Shown: one piece after another, positions 49,001 through 59,292 of the stretch
Position numbering within the stretch: position 1 is the first letter of the stretch
How the letters are laid out: every line of letters starts with the position of its first letter
Source: Sthenelais limicola
Taxonomy: Eukaryota; Annelida; Polychaeta; Phyllodocida; Sigalionidae
NCBI GenBank assembly: GCA_942159475.1
Contig: OW804096.1
Coordinates: forward strand, 140,047,442 to 140,111,441
Reading direction: 5' to 3'
DNA length: 64,000 bases
Position numbers and translations under genes: made by a program
The notes under the pieces: model-generated
Databases searched by the model: none
What the model was told of the DNA's origin: nothing
What the model saw: only the letters and a program-made list of their open reading frames with translations

Positions 49001-49578
49001 TCACCAATATCATAGCTTTTATAAATGATCGATGAAGACCAAATGCATGATGGGAAAGATGGATGCTTGTGTTATGGAAACATGCAAATCACATGGATAT
49101 TGACATTAGATCATTGGTAAATATTCCATGCTGAAGATAACATGTTTTCTAGAGTTTTTAGACTGTACCCTTAGTCCCATAATGCCATGCGAATCAGGAT
49201 TAAAAATGGCGGCTATGCAAATCCCCTATTATACATAATTTCTCATATTTAACTTTTATCCCCTAAAAACAAGATTTGATCCTTAATGCATTAATGTAAA
49301 TTATTCTGTGCTTCATGTCCATTACAGGGGACAGCCTCATTGCTGACCACAATGGAAAACCCTTTAGTACAAAGGATAGGGACAACCGCTATGGCTGGAG
49401 TGTAAAGAGACATGGTGCCTGGTGGTACAGTGGATATGTTAACTCCAACCCGAACGGGCGATACAGTAGTGAGGCTGTGATGAACACTGATGGCTATAAC
49501 CAACAACTGTTCTGGTACCACCTGAAACACAGTTTTCTGCCATTGAAGGCAACTACAATGATGGTTAGGATAGTGTAA
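45639..49578 (+). CDS. Secreted coiled-coil fibrinogen-related protein (FReD), five coding exons
   Basis: Join of 45639-46046, 46361-46409, 46688-46794, 47039-47306 and 49328-49578; the sum is 1083 nt, 360 residues plus stop. Signal peptide about 1-18 (IVCILSLLLSATSTF). N-glycosylation sequons near residue 26 (NQT) and 130 (NTS). Coiled coil about 45-120. FReD about 153-360, recognised by the WxVFQRRYDGSxDFYRxW core, GFGNVDGEHWLGL, YAQYSNFSIG and GAWWYSGYV. The first FReD disulfide is present (C157, C179). The second is missing: the two expected Cys are W301 and Y314. The calcium loop after STKDRDN is several residues short. Secreted FReD proteins often bind acetylated or microbial glycans; here the binding chemistry may be altered, so function is uncertain. 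An in-frame ATG 12 bases upstream (45627) and one at 45459 are alternative starts; 45639 gives the cleanest signal peptide and a good start context (ATCATGG). Confidence 0.87.
46361..46409 (+). CDS. FReD gene exon 2 (49-nt linker exon)
   Basis: Acceptor ATATTTCAG, donor ATAG followed by GTAACA, phase 0 to 1. It encodes NFRKQQELLDQLVNNI plus one base, extending the helical stalk. It is too short to find as an isolated frame and is supported by phase agreement on both sides. Confidence 0.75.
46688..46794 (+). CDS. FReD gene exon 3: first disulfide subdomain
   Basis: Acceptor TTTTTAG, phase 1. Encodes VPIYCDRVSG to GNWM with C157 and C179, the normal first FReD disulfide. The exon must end after ATG at 46794 to keep the conserved WxVFQRR join, which places a GC dinucleotide (GCAAGTAA) at the donor. 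Confidence 0.82.
46795..47038 (+). other. GC-AG intron in the FReD gene
   Basis: The donor reads ATG followed by GCAAGTAA and the acceptor is CTCTACAG. Using the nearby GT (46799) would shift the next exon into TGA after five codons. Using GC restores NWM-VFQRRYDG, the family-wide junction. GCAAGT is the known strong consensus for the minor class of GC-AG introns spliced by the major spliceosome. Confidence 0.8.
47039..47306 (+). CDS. FReD gene exon 4: central FReD core
   Basis: 268 nt, phase 0 to 1. Encodes VFQRRYDGSLDFYRDW, GFGNVDGEHWLGL, the LRVEM strand and TVGGYSGNA. The donor GCAG followed by GTAAGG is canonical. This exon carries the most diagnostic fibrinogen-domain residues. Confidence 0.88.
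47633..47768 (+). mobile_element. Truncated family B MITE in FReD intron 4
   Basis: Left half only, from TAGGGGAGTTGCATG to ACCAATATCAGAGCT, then replaced by LINE sequence. Confidence 0.8.
47807..48058 (-). pseudogene. Small LINE C-terminal fragment in FReD intron 4
   Basis: The - strand frame contains MEYGSLLFDLAPRKET, LQVIQNDCLRLCYG and LCHRRLQRFL, typical of the segment after the RT domain in LINEs. It abuts a truncated family B copy, so the insertion or rearrangement probably cut that copy. It belongs to a different lineage from the 53-55 kb element. Confidence 0.6.
48901..49228 (+). mobile_element. Family B MITE in FReD intron 4
   Basis: The right end, GGCTATGCAAATCCCCTA, is intact. 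The left end is altered (GGGGCGCATGTCTATG). It stops about 100 bp before the last FReD exon. Confidence 0.8.
49328..49578 (+). CDS. FReD gene exon 5: C-terminal FReD
   Basis: Acceptor TCCATTACAG, phase 1. Encodes GDSLIADHNGKPFSTKDRDN, GAWWYSGYVNSNPNGRY and ends TMMVRIV before TAA at 49576. AATAAA lies only 16 bases past the stop (49594), with further AATAAA sites near 49876 and 49922 that may be the functional poly(A) signals. Confidence 0.86.
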
Positions 49579-51661
49579 TCCATGAAGATCTCAAATAAAC
49601 AAATCCAGCTGCTGACACCTTACTGACCACAACTAAATGTACAATATCTATGCTTAGCCTAATGTAGACATTTGTAGTCTGGACTTACTAGTCAGAACAA
49701 AAGGAGAGAGAAAAAATCAATAGTTTTCAGATTTAACTCTTAACTCTTAATTTGAAAAATACCTCTTAATTAGAACAAGTTGTTTAGACTTCTCTCTATT
49801 ATCTTGCAGTATACATCGGTGAAGGTTTAAGTATTGAAACTAAACATTAGTGAACTGCTCAGAATTCTGACCATAATAAATTTGTATTTCAACAGTCATG
49901 ATTTGTTCATGCTTGCAGCCTAATAAACGTGAAATGATCCAACTACCGTTGCCTTGTTTTGATTATTTGCCTTATTATTCAAAGATTGCAGCATTGATAA
50001 TTAAGCTATTTACTTTTTGAGTGAATACCTTATCAATAATAGTAACAGTAATTTTTGTGATATTTTGGTAATGATGTTTTGTTTGTTTGTTTGAAAAGTC
50101 TTTTTTCTGTACAATCACATTGCAACATGACGTCGCTTTTCTCAGTGAAGACGTAAATGTCTGTAAACCTACAGAGTTGGCATCCCAACGCAACATCTTT
50201 ACCCATAAGAAAATTGATAATATGAAGGATCACTGGCCGTGAGTGTCTGGAAACAATTCTCGATAAATTCCTTTGCCACCATTACATCCGTCGGTAAAAT
50301 CGCCGATTGGTCACCCTAATTCCTCTCTAGAAATAGACTCGGGAATAGACTTTATCTCCACATAAAATGGTCTACAGAATAAGGATAGTTAAATCTTTGA
50401 TTTTGTGAAAGTGTACCGATGTAGATTATCACAATTGCAAGAATATGGAGAATATTAGAGGGCTTTAATATTTCAGATACTGTATCAGTTGATATGTCTG
50501 ATATCTGCGGCATATTAAATTTACAACTGAGAAGTTCTTTCATTTAACAATATTAGATTACATAGTCGTTCATAGAACTTGATTTTTTCAGGATTGCAGC
50601 AGAATTAGATACCTAAAAACATAGCGGACATTTTTATAAATACCCAAGGACACATAATATCAAAGCTTATTAGTGACAGATGAAGGGTTTCAAGAGAAAT
50701 ACAGTTTCTTATTCCCGCCGATCGTTTGATTTGGATTACCGCTCACATTGCTTGATCAACTGGAATTATCACTCAGATACACCCACACTATAGCTTCAAT
50801 TTGAGCAGTGGAGAACTGTCTCTCTGATTTGCATACACTTGGACTAATTGTTGTTTATATAATATGTGAAGAGATTATGACAATTATGTGCTTTATAATA
50901 ATCTAGCCAGTGAAGCAGGAGTTCAGGAATCCCAGCTGAACGTATATTTGCCTAGCCTATTGACATAGCCTAGTGCTATACCAGTGGCACCACCTAGTGT
51001 TTTTAGTTGGAAGTACATAAAAAGTTGTCAAAAAACATAGGAACAATGGAAGCTGCACTTGACTTACGATCCTTGATAACTCTATGGCAGATAAGGCCGA
51101 AACATACCACAAAATACAGATAGAATCCTTTGCCCAGCTATTCCACCTGTTGGAGGCCAAAGAACGGCTGGAAAATGTGAAGAAGAAATTGTAGAGTTGG
51201 AAGAATTGGAGAAACAAGAAGTTAATTGTTAATTGTTAATACATGAAATATGTATGAATACAGGCAGGAGAAATCCTTGGTAAAAATAGAGAGGAGGTTT
51301 ATAAGCGAACATTGCTGTAAAAAAACATTTAAATTCAAACACAGCAATTTTATTTTTACAACCGACTTTATTTCTGAAACCTGCCTTCAGGGCTTATAGA
51401 GTTCTAAGCACATGGTAGATCATGAACAGAAGCAAGAATAACGCATAAAAAGCATCAGGGCAAATCATTATCATTTACACTCGACACAAGGAAAGAAAAG
51501 GATTACAAGACCTTATGTAAGATCGATGCATCGATGTAGCATTACTTTTATTCCTTGACATTTCAACACTATGTACATAGCGTTTAATCCGCATTATATA
51601 TCTCATTAAGATGTGGTGAAAACTTATAACCATGTAAATATTTACTGTAGAGTTAGTTACT

Positions 51662-51862
51662 AGTCTCACTGCACATGTCTATTGCAGTGCATGCTGGGAT
51701 GGATTCTGTTGAAATCTGACATACAAATATGGAGCAACAATTTTTCCAAAAATTGCAAGAATGTTTTCACCAATATCAGAGCTTGTATGAATGATTAATG
51801 TTAACTAAATGTATGATGGGAAAGATGGGTACATGTGTTATAGAACCATGTAAAACACATGA
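51662..51862 (+). mobile_element. Truncated family B MITE
   Basis: Left terminal bases and right third are missing; GTGCATGCTGGGATGGATTC is preserved. Nearly identical to the copy at 47633 over the shared part. Confidence 0.8.
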
Positions 51863-51996
51863 ACAAAATGATATGTGGTATATATGATCATAGTACCAGA
51901 AAAACGGGTGGATTACCGATCGCAGGGTTCGCACAGCTTTCATTTTGTTTAAATGCTTTGTGGAGACAGCTATTTTTAGACAACTACATTTTCATG

Positions 51997-52070
51997 GTAC
52001 GCGTACTATATGAATATTCTTATAGCACCCCACTGATAGCATCTCTCATATGGAATGTGCATATAATAAT
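51997..52070 (+). mobile_element. Family F 3' fragment
   Basis: GTACTATATGAATATTCTTA, ATAGCACCCCACTGATAG and CTCTCATATGGAATGTGC match the family F 3' portion. Confidence 0.55.
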
Positions 52071-53677
52071 CCCCAATATAAGCACTGTGTACCTATATTC
52101 AGTACAGTCCCTCATATAGACACTGTGGTGTGACCTATGTTCAATTAAGTTCTCCATATATAGGCACTGTGTGACTTCAATACAGTTGTATTGGGGGGCT
52201 AGCTGGTAGATAGACAGGGAGTCTAGTAGAAGGAGAAGGGACAGGAGGAAGGACAAGTGACTCCAAGGATCGCGAAATCTAGATCGTTTTATTCTTACTC
52301 ATTTGGAACCCCTCACAGGAGAAGCTCACATGCTAACTTCCGGAGGGGGCGGGGCTCTATCTGTGGATACATGAGTCATGGAGGGAGGGGCAATGGCAAC
52401 TCCAGCAGTATAGCATCACCCCATTGCTACCCATTGACCACCCTCCATGACACAGGCATGCAATGAACAGATACAAAACATACAAAACAAAGAAATACAC
52501 TTAGATCTGTATGGCATTACATCATAAAAGTCTAGTTAAATATTCCTAGGTTCCCCTAGGAGTATTTTTACAATAAGTATATTTATTTTTCTTTTCTTCT
52601 TGCTTTGTTGCACTAGGTTACATTAAATTTGGATGAATGATCCTTCATTCATTCCACTCCCTCCCTTCCTCGAGGGTGGGAGATGAGTGTCTTAGCTCAA
52701 GACAGACGCATATACCAAAACCACTGTCCAAAAAGCATTTAACAAATACATCCAATATTTATGATGATCCCAAAACCAAAGGACAATACCTAATCAATAG
52801 AATACATACAATCAATAGAATCAGTTCAAACACAGATTTTAAACCGAATAGAATCACCACTCAAACTCTCATTAGCTTACAAATCAAGTTTCACAGAGAC
52901 AAGATGAAACTAATTCACAACCCAACATCAAATCATGTAACCATATTTCAGAAATATTCATAAAATGTTGGCTTTACTTGTTATCTTGAAATACAGTTGC
53001 AAACTGCAAAAACATGGCATATTCCATGTGCAATCACACAATTTTACACAATTTACAAAATGTTGGCTTTACTTGTTAACTTGAAAAACAGAATACTGGA
53101 GAAAAAATCAAAGAAATACCCTTTTCGTGACAAATGCAAGGCAAGAAAAAATAAAATGGATAAAGAAAATACATATATATCACCAGGTCAACTAGGTAAC
53201 CCCAACGTCTATCTACATACTTGTTTGTTTGTTTGTTATACTTTATTCGGCAATGCCATGTCAGCGAATCTTAATCTCCCCAGCGATGGGAGGTTTCCAG
53301 ACTCTGCTGGACACCATGGTCAAAAGAACAGAAAAAATAATGGTACAATCTACTACTAAGTCAACGCCTTAGCAGCAGCCCTTATTTTGATATTGTTATT
53401 CATTAAAAGTTAAGATAATACAATATGGCAGAAGAATAATAGGGATTATATGCCTGAGAAATCAATATATCAGAACATAATTACGTTCGAAATTGAATTA
53501 ATCAGCATGGGGTATGCTCAACCTCATCTTCACAATTCTTGAGGTGAACATATATAACACAGACAATCACATAGACAGACAAAACAGGCGACGTAAAGCC
53601 GCGCTCTATCATCAATAGTTGAAGTTTCCGTCCTGCCAGATACAATTCTCTCTGACTTGTGCTGCAAACACATCAGG

Positions 53678-54076
53678 TTACGTTATGTTATGGTAAGGTG
53701 TAGCTAAACTATTCCAATAGGACGGAATCTTGTAGTGAATAGAATTACGTACTAACTCAGATCTAGGGTTTGGACATTTCATCATGATCCTGTCTGGGTG
53801 GTGCTGTTGTGTCCCAATCTCCCTCACATCCCTGCACTCCACCAATGTCTTCATGCGGTTAGCCTGCTGCAGTAAATATAGCCTTCGTCTTTGTTTTAGA
53901 GGTAATATCTTAAACTGCTCATGGTAGTGTTCCACACAGTGGAATCGATTAGACCGAGTAATAATCTGAATAGCTCTATTTTGCAAAATTTGTAGATGTT
54001 TTAGTTTAGTTTTTGCTGCCGAGTCATAAAAAATATTGGCTTGGTCTAATAAAGGTAGGATGGTTACCTTGTACAC
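53678..54076 (-). pseudogene. LINE C-terminal (post-RT) fragment
   Basis: 132-residue frame with IFYDSAAKTKLKHLQ, LQNRAIQIITRS and LPLKQRRRLYLLQQ, the usual region after the RT domain in CR1/Jockey-type elements. It is shifted relative to the RT frame upstream. Confidence 0.7.
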
Positions 54077-54286
54077 TTGAGCACTTAAATTTTGGTTCAG
54101 CTTGTTCCGAAGGTGTTTAAATAACCAAATCTTGTGGGCTACTTTTTTCTTTACTGAGGCGAGGTGTTAAGAGAATGTCAGAGAACTGTCAACGATGGTT
54201 TCAAGATATTTATACTCCTCTATCTCCTCAAGCTGGGCATCACCGAGATAGAGTTTATGATTGCTTGCATCTTTTTTCCATCTGGA

Positions 54287-54871
54287 TCACAGGGAGGGCT
54301 TGTTCAAGAAAGTCATCACTTTTGATTTATCCTCGTTTAAGGAAATCTTGTTATATCTGCACCAGACTACTATATTTGTTAAGTCTTCCTGTTTGCTCCT
54401 AGAAAGAGACATAAGGTTACTATTCGAGCAGGAGATGATAGCATCATCTGCAAAAAGTTGCAGTTTGGTGTTTTTGGTTTGACCCGGCAGATCATTAATG
54501 TAAATAGACAACAGGATCGGGCCAAGAGTGGTTCCCTGTGGGACCCCACAGGTTACCAGTCTAGGGGCCGATAGCGATTCATTTACTATGACTTGTTGGT
54601 TTCTCTCACTCAAATAGTTTTAGAACCAGTTTATTTCTTTGCCCTTAAGGCCAATCCTATCAAGCTTTTTGAGTAAAACATCATGATCCACCGTGTCAAA
54701 TGCCTTCCTGAAATCCAGATAGACCGCCCTGCAATTCTGGTTGACATTGATCTTCATGCCTGTTCTGCCGAGGTGAACTTTCCATCGGCGTACCAAAATT
54801 CGCATGGATATCCAACCAATGAAAATTAGATGCGAATATGTGCTCACCTTGATAGCCCAGGCCAAGACCAT
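54287..54871 (-). pseudogene. LINE reverse-transcriptase palm fragment with in-frame stop
   Basis: Two - strand frames in the same register, 54871-54620 and 54613-54287, are separated by one TAA. Together they cover RT blocks from [11 protein letters not shown] through GVPQGTTLGP to FADDAIIS. The first part begins in unrelated sequence, which marks the internal deletion junction. Confidence 0.8.
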
Positions 54872-55713
54872 TGTCTAAGATTATTGATTTAACATCTTCT
54901 GGACGAGAGCCAGTTGGTAGTTTGGTTTAATCTTTGGAGTAATATCTTGTGCCAAGATAATCGATGTAGGAATAAGAGAGGAGGGGTGCTTTTTCTTTAT
55001 CTTGTTCCAGCTGGCTCAATTTTTTAAAGCACTTTCTCATCATTTGGAATCTGCGTCTTGACTCGTCTGGGATGTCTTTATTTATGAAAGTGAGGCGATT
55101 TCTGAGGCGATTGATGAAAGTGCTCCTTCATTTCATCAGCTAACTCCCTCAGAGAATGAAGTTCACCTGTGGGATTTGACTTATTAGGCGACTTTAATTG
55201 TTCAGGCTGGGGCATTTGTTGCTTTTTTTCTAGATCTAGAGCGGCGGTATTCATTTTTAGGCTCATCAGTTGTAACAATATGTACTGATGTTGATAATGA
55301 TGGTAACATCCCCTCAAATAATGAGTTTACTGTTTGTTTTAACTGGGCACTGCGAGAAAGATTCTCTCGGTTAGGGGTTAGACTGGCGTTGCTTCCAGCT
55401 CCTGGCGAAATGGACATGGGTTTTAGCGCAGTTTGGGCAATGTCAATTTCACCCAAGTCATCGGGATTTGATCCCACAGAATTTACTGGCATGTTGGTAA
55501 TAGTTATTGGTAATAGTTATTTGAAGATTATCACAAGTGGGAAGGTATAGAGTTATTGAATCCTGCGAATTTGGACAATAAACACAAGATGGTTGAGGGA
55601 GCCCTAAATTGGTTAATTGTGGTTGAGAGAGCCCTCCTGTTACTTTTGAAGATTAGTGGCTTGGGGTTGGATATTATTTGGAGTAATAATGTAAGGCAAT
55701 AGTAGAGTAGTAT

Positions 55714-56230
55714 TGTAGAAAATATACTAGCTTCTTAGGTCAAGAGCAAGACCAGGAGCAACTCTACCAGCGGAGGGGGCGGGGTCTGTGCTGCCCGCCA
55801 GGCCGGCTCATCGAAGGGAGAGCCAGAGGCGACCCTTGTTTTGATAAACCATATAAGGAGGGGGTCTGCTAATCAACCAAGTGGGGGAGGGTCATTAAGA
55901 TCCATCCTCATTAATTAATTACAAAGGTTAATTAAAAAGATTATTATTGTTCTATTCATGTTTGTGATGTTACATTGATAATTATGCTAATTGGAATCAT
56001 TGTATTAGTCTGGCACTCGTAATAATTAATAAGAATGTTTGTGTCTCCTGCCTACCCTCCCTCCTGGTATAATAAAGAGACCCAAGGAGAGGGAGAGGGC
56101 CGCAGCCAATGAGGGGGGCAGGAGGGGAGAAACAAGGCCGCCAGGCTAGGATATAAGCTGAGGTTTTACGGACATTAAAGGTCGATTATTCTACCAACCA
56201 AGCCTTGACTTCTTGACTCACAACTTAACA
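55714..56230 (+). mobile_element. LTR of the same retrotransposon, followed by a primer-binding-like leader
   Basis: 517 bp starting TGTAGAAAAT and ending AACTTAACA. Immediately after it is GTGGCGACCACATAGGAACG; TGGCGACC is a common start of tRNA primer-binding sites in Gypsy-type elements. This is therefore a 5' LTR plus leader whose internal genes are lost. It has the same TATA-like GGATATAAG as the copy at 31 kb. Confidence 0.75.
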
Positions 56231-56720
56231 GTGGCGACCACATAGGAACGTTATTAGTTTGCAAAAACTAAGGACCAAGCTCGAGGAAAGATGTACTCGG
56301 TACATTCTAGGAGTGAAGCAGCAAGCGCTGGGGTGAGTAGGTGCACATTACTTTGAGATGCATTTGGGGTTATCCAAACAGAAGATGTAGTTTACAAGCA
56401 AGTTGAAGTAGTGAAGAAGTTAAAGTCCAGAGATTTAGTCAGTGCTCTGCCAGTAACTTATTCTGACAAGAGGCATCTCCAACAACCTTGAAGTCCAACT
56501 CCAGTTCTGTGTGCTTTCCTTGGCGGGCACATGGTATTTATAATTTCAGAGAATTTTGTTCCTAGAAGTATTGACAACTTCTAATTCTAAGAAGGAACCT
56601 TCAATTTCCCTACTGGAACCAGTGACAGAGATCCGGTAGTTAGGTTCAAAAGAGAGGGTAGCTAACATACATCCTTCTTGCTTCACCATGTGCTCCCCAA
56701 ATCTAGCCAAATATCTCAGT
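56231..56720 (+). mobile_element. Leader/5' internal remnant after the LTR
   Basis: Starts with the primer-binding-like TGGCGACC sequence. An ATG at 56291 opens no long frame. I see no gag, protease or RT motifs, so the internal region is deleted or too decayed to recognise; the downstream boundary is uncertain. Confidence 0.4.
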
Positions 56721-58170
56721 TAAATATACATTAAAGCTCACATTATACAATAACTACAATAAATTCATTGTAATAGAAAATACCATATGAAATGATAAAA
56801 TAATGTCTGTTTACTCATATCCGAATTTCACTAATTGAGTCATTATTAAATTTGGGCATAAACAACTGTCAATTGAAATAATAATAGTTCAAAGTCAATA
56901 ACAGACAGTTAGACAGTCGTTAAAACATAAAGCATAAATCAAAATAATTGACAGCCAAGATCACAATAATTTCCCAGTAAATAAGCTTTAAACATAAAAG
57001 TTCTGGATCCCACCTTTATATGTACACCACATCCCTAATTATTGGCATAAGAGTTTCTATATGTTTATCATCACAGACTATGTCTGTTTTGTAATTACTA
57101 TGGTCACATAAGTCCTTTAATTACAAATTTCGAAATAATTGCCAGCTTGAATGTACCAAAGTATTTAAACAGGACATGTATAGCTTCAGAGCAACTCAGA
57201 AGATTTATGAGCAAAACAACTGCTGCACTCACAAGATCTCTTAAGGAGAATCAGGGTGTGTATACTGAGGAAGGAGGAGATGAGGAGGGGGGACTGTCTC
57301 TGACTCAATTGTGGGGTAACATACTCAGCTTACCAGGAAACGAAAGTTCAATAAGGATCATTGAGCTGAGAGGCTCATTAGAATATTAATTATTTCCTTA
57401 ATCACTTAATTAAATAGGTTTAATAAGTAAACTTACTTACATTATGTGTTGTGGGGTTACACATTCTCTACACATTATTACTATATATATTGGAGCAGCA
57501 GTCTTCTTGTATTATCCCTGACGAAGCCCCGCCCCCCCCCCCCCCCCCCCGGGCGAAATATCGGAATAAAAAAGAAAAATGCTAAGATGTCAACTTGACT
57601 GATTCTTCCCATCTCCAGAATGATATCATTTTTTTTTTAAATTTCATATAAACAGCCAGACAATACGTTGCTTCTGAGATCAGGTGTGAACTCTCCCTAG
57701 TGGGCGAAAGGAGGTAGAAATAGCGTGACCACGACGTGCGTCGACGATATACGCACTTCCGCCGGCCTATGTACCACTCGCCTCCTTTTGTTAATGCTTT
57801 CATGGAGGTCAACGTTTTAATCGGATATTAACCAAAGTTCGCCTGTCTAGCATAATCAGAGCATGTAAATTCCAAACTCTGTAGAAATTTATTAACTCCA
57901 ACAAAAGTAGCCAGCAACTTCACGCCATGTTGCATACTTCTTAGCTATAGAACTGGACGTGTAAATGCCAAAAGCAACTCGTTGGAAATAGTTTTTTATA
58001 CCAATAATACGAGATGACACCTGATCTCGGAAGTGTCGTGTTCTAAACAGGGTTATCAACATTCAGCGGCAAACCTCCTGTATTTGCATTTAAGCACTAT
58101 ACGCTGGACTATACACTAGCCAAGACTCGGGTTTGATCACCAGTAACATATCTCCAATACACACTATTGC
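56720..58170. other. Non-coding stretch
   Basis: AT-rich sequence with the hammerhead-like motif at 57518 and a poly-C run. An 80-codon frame at 57147 has no family resemblance. Confidence 0.5.
57518..57560 (+). ncRNA. Hammerhead-like motif with poly-C in the stem II loop
   Basis: CTGACGA, A, GCCC, a run of about 20 C with one G, GGGC, GAAATATCGGAATAAA. Core and stem arrangement parallels the two motifs at 10.5 and 11.1 kb, with different stem sequence. Folding and activity are untested. Confidence 0.35.
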
Positions 58171-58172
58171 TG

Positions 58173-58495
58173 CTTACCCTACCTCAGAGATATCCAACCA
58201 TATCAGTCACTCACCCTACCTTAGAGATATCCAACCACATCAGTCACTCACCCTACCTTAGAGATATCCAACCACATCAGTCACTCACCCTACCTTAGAG
58301 ATATCCAACCACATCAGTCACTCACCCTACCTTAGAGATATCCAATCATATCAGTCACTCACCCTCCCTCAGAGATATCCAACCATATCAGTCACTCACC
58401 CTCCCTCAGAGATATCCAACCATATCAGTCACTCACCCTCCCTCAGAGATATCCAACCACATCAGTCACTCACCCTACCTCAGAGATATCCAACG
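58173..58495 (+). repeat. 37-bp minisatellite, about 8.7 units
   Basis: Unit includes CAGTCACTCACCCTACCT and TAGAGATATCCAACCACAT. Two variants (CCCTACCTTAGAG, CCCTCCCTCAGAG) are clustered in blocks, indicating local amplification. Confidence 0.9.
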
Positions 58496-58614
58496 TGAAG
58501 TCTAAGTAGAAATGATGGAAAGGGAAGATTAGCTAAATATTAAAAAGCACAATTTGGGAATTTTAGGAAGTTTCCTATTAGGTTTCTAATTCTCGGCTAA
58601 CCCGGTGTAGCAGG

Positions 58615-58885
58615 TCTAATGTACCCCCCATCAGGTGTACCCCCCGGTATAACTAACCTAGGTCTAATGTACCGGGGGTACATTTGACCTAGGTCCAATA
58701 TACCCCCGGGGGTACTTTAGACCTAGGTTGGATATACCCCCTCCAGTTTCAATGTACCCCCGGGGGTATATTAGACCTAGGTTAAATGTACCCCCACTAG
58801 GTTCAAAGTACCCCTAAAGGGGAAACTAAACCTAGGTCTAATATACCCCCAGTATGTGTTACCAATCTAGTACTGATGTACCCCC
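58615..58885. repeat. Palindrome-rich TACCCCCGGGGGTA / CCTAGG array
   Basis: Alternating CTAGGTCTAATGTACC, TACCCCCGGGGGTA and TTAGACCTAGGT motifs, each self-complementary or near so, about every 40 bp. A related block at 59220-59290 (GGGGGTAATTTAAACCTA) may be the other end of one element. Confidence 0.75.
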
Positions 58886-59217
58886 ATTGAAACATGAATT
58901 CTTTTAATTATGAGAAGAAAAGTAATAATGAATAAAGTAAAAAATATATAGAGTACAGGCCTGATAGACAGAACTGAATAGATTTTTGTTGTTTTGCTTT
59001 TTTATTTGCAATAAGCTCCCATGGTCATTCAGTTACAATAATATTTTCAGTTTAAATAAATAAAAAGAAAAAAGGATTATTATACAGAATTACAATACAT
59101 TTCATTATTAGACCCTCACATTGATCTTTAATTTTTTTCCCCATAAACATTAGATATGACCTTCTCTCCCAATAATTATGTTCTTTTAGAAGTGTTGGTG
59201 TAAGATTATCAATGAAA

Positions 59218-59292
59218 CAAAGGGGGGTAATTTAAACCTAGAGGGGGTAATTTAAACCTAAGGTCTAAATTACCGGGGGGTATATTAGATGA
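59218..59292. repeat. GGGGGTAATTTAAACCTA repeats
   Basis: Two direct copies of GGGGGTAATTTAAACCTA followed by an inverted TCTAAATTACCGGGGGGTA. Related in motif to the array 330 bp upstream. Confidence 0.7.

Larger units (their letters stand above)
49600..53200. other. Non-coding stretch downstream of the FReD gene
   Basis: Holds truncated family B and F copies. A 36-codon frame at 51087-51194 (MADKAETYHK to LENVKKKL) looks composition-normal and helical, but has no splice or family support. The rest shows no gene. Confidence 0.5.
53218..55492 (-). pseudogene. Decayed non-LTR retrotransposon (LINE) with reverse-transcriptase remnants
   Basis: Read on the - strand from 55492 down. An ORF1-like segment (55492-54900, frameshifted) contains DESRRRFQMMRKCFKK and SYSYIDYLG, then a frame with [18 protein letters not shown] resembling the NADAR/YbiA-like segment seen in some LINE ORF1 proteins. 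It is followed directly by reverse-transcriptase motifs: [39 protein letters not shown] and the catalytic FADD. A C-terminal segment with LPLLDQANIFYDS and LQNRAIQIITRS lies at 54076-53678. Internal stops (one at 54620) and at least two frameshifts make it inactive, and the endonuclease region is missing between the ORF1-like part and the RT. The 3' end probably lies at 53218, where the - strand reads GAATAAAG followed by an ACAA-type tail. Confidence 0.8.

Noticed and set aside
31374..56230. A single retrotransposon bounded by the two LTRs
   Set aside because: The LTRs are 24 kb apart with the FReD gene and many unrelated elements between them; each is better seen as a separate insertion.
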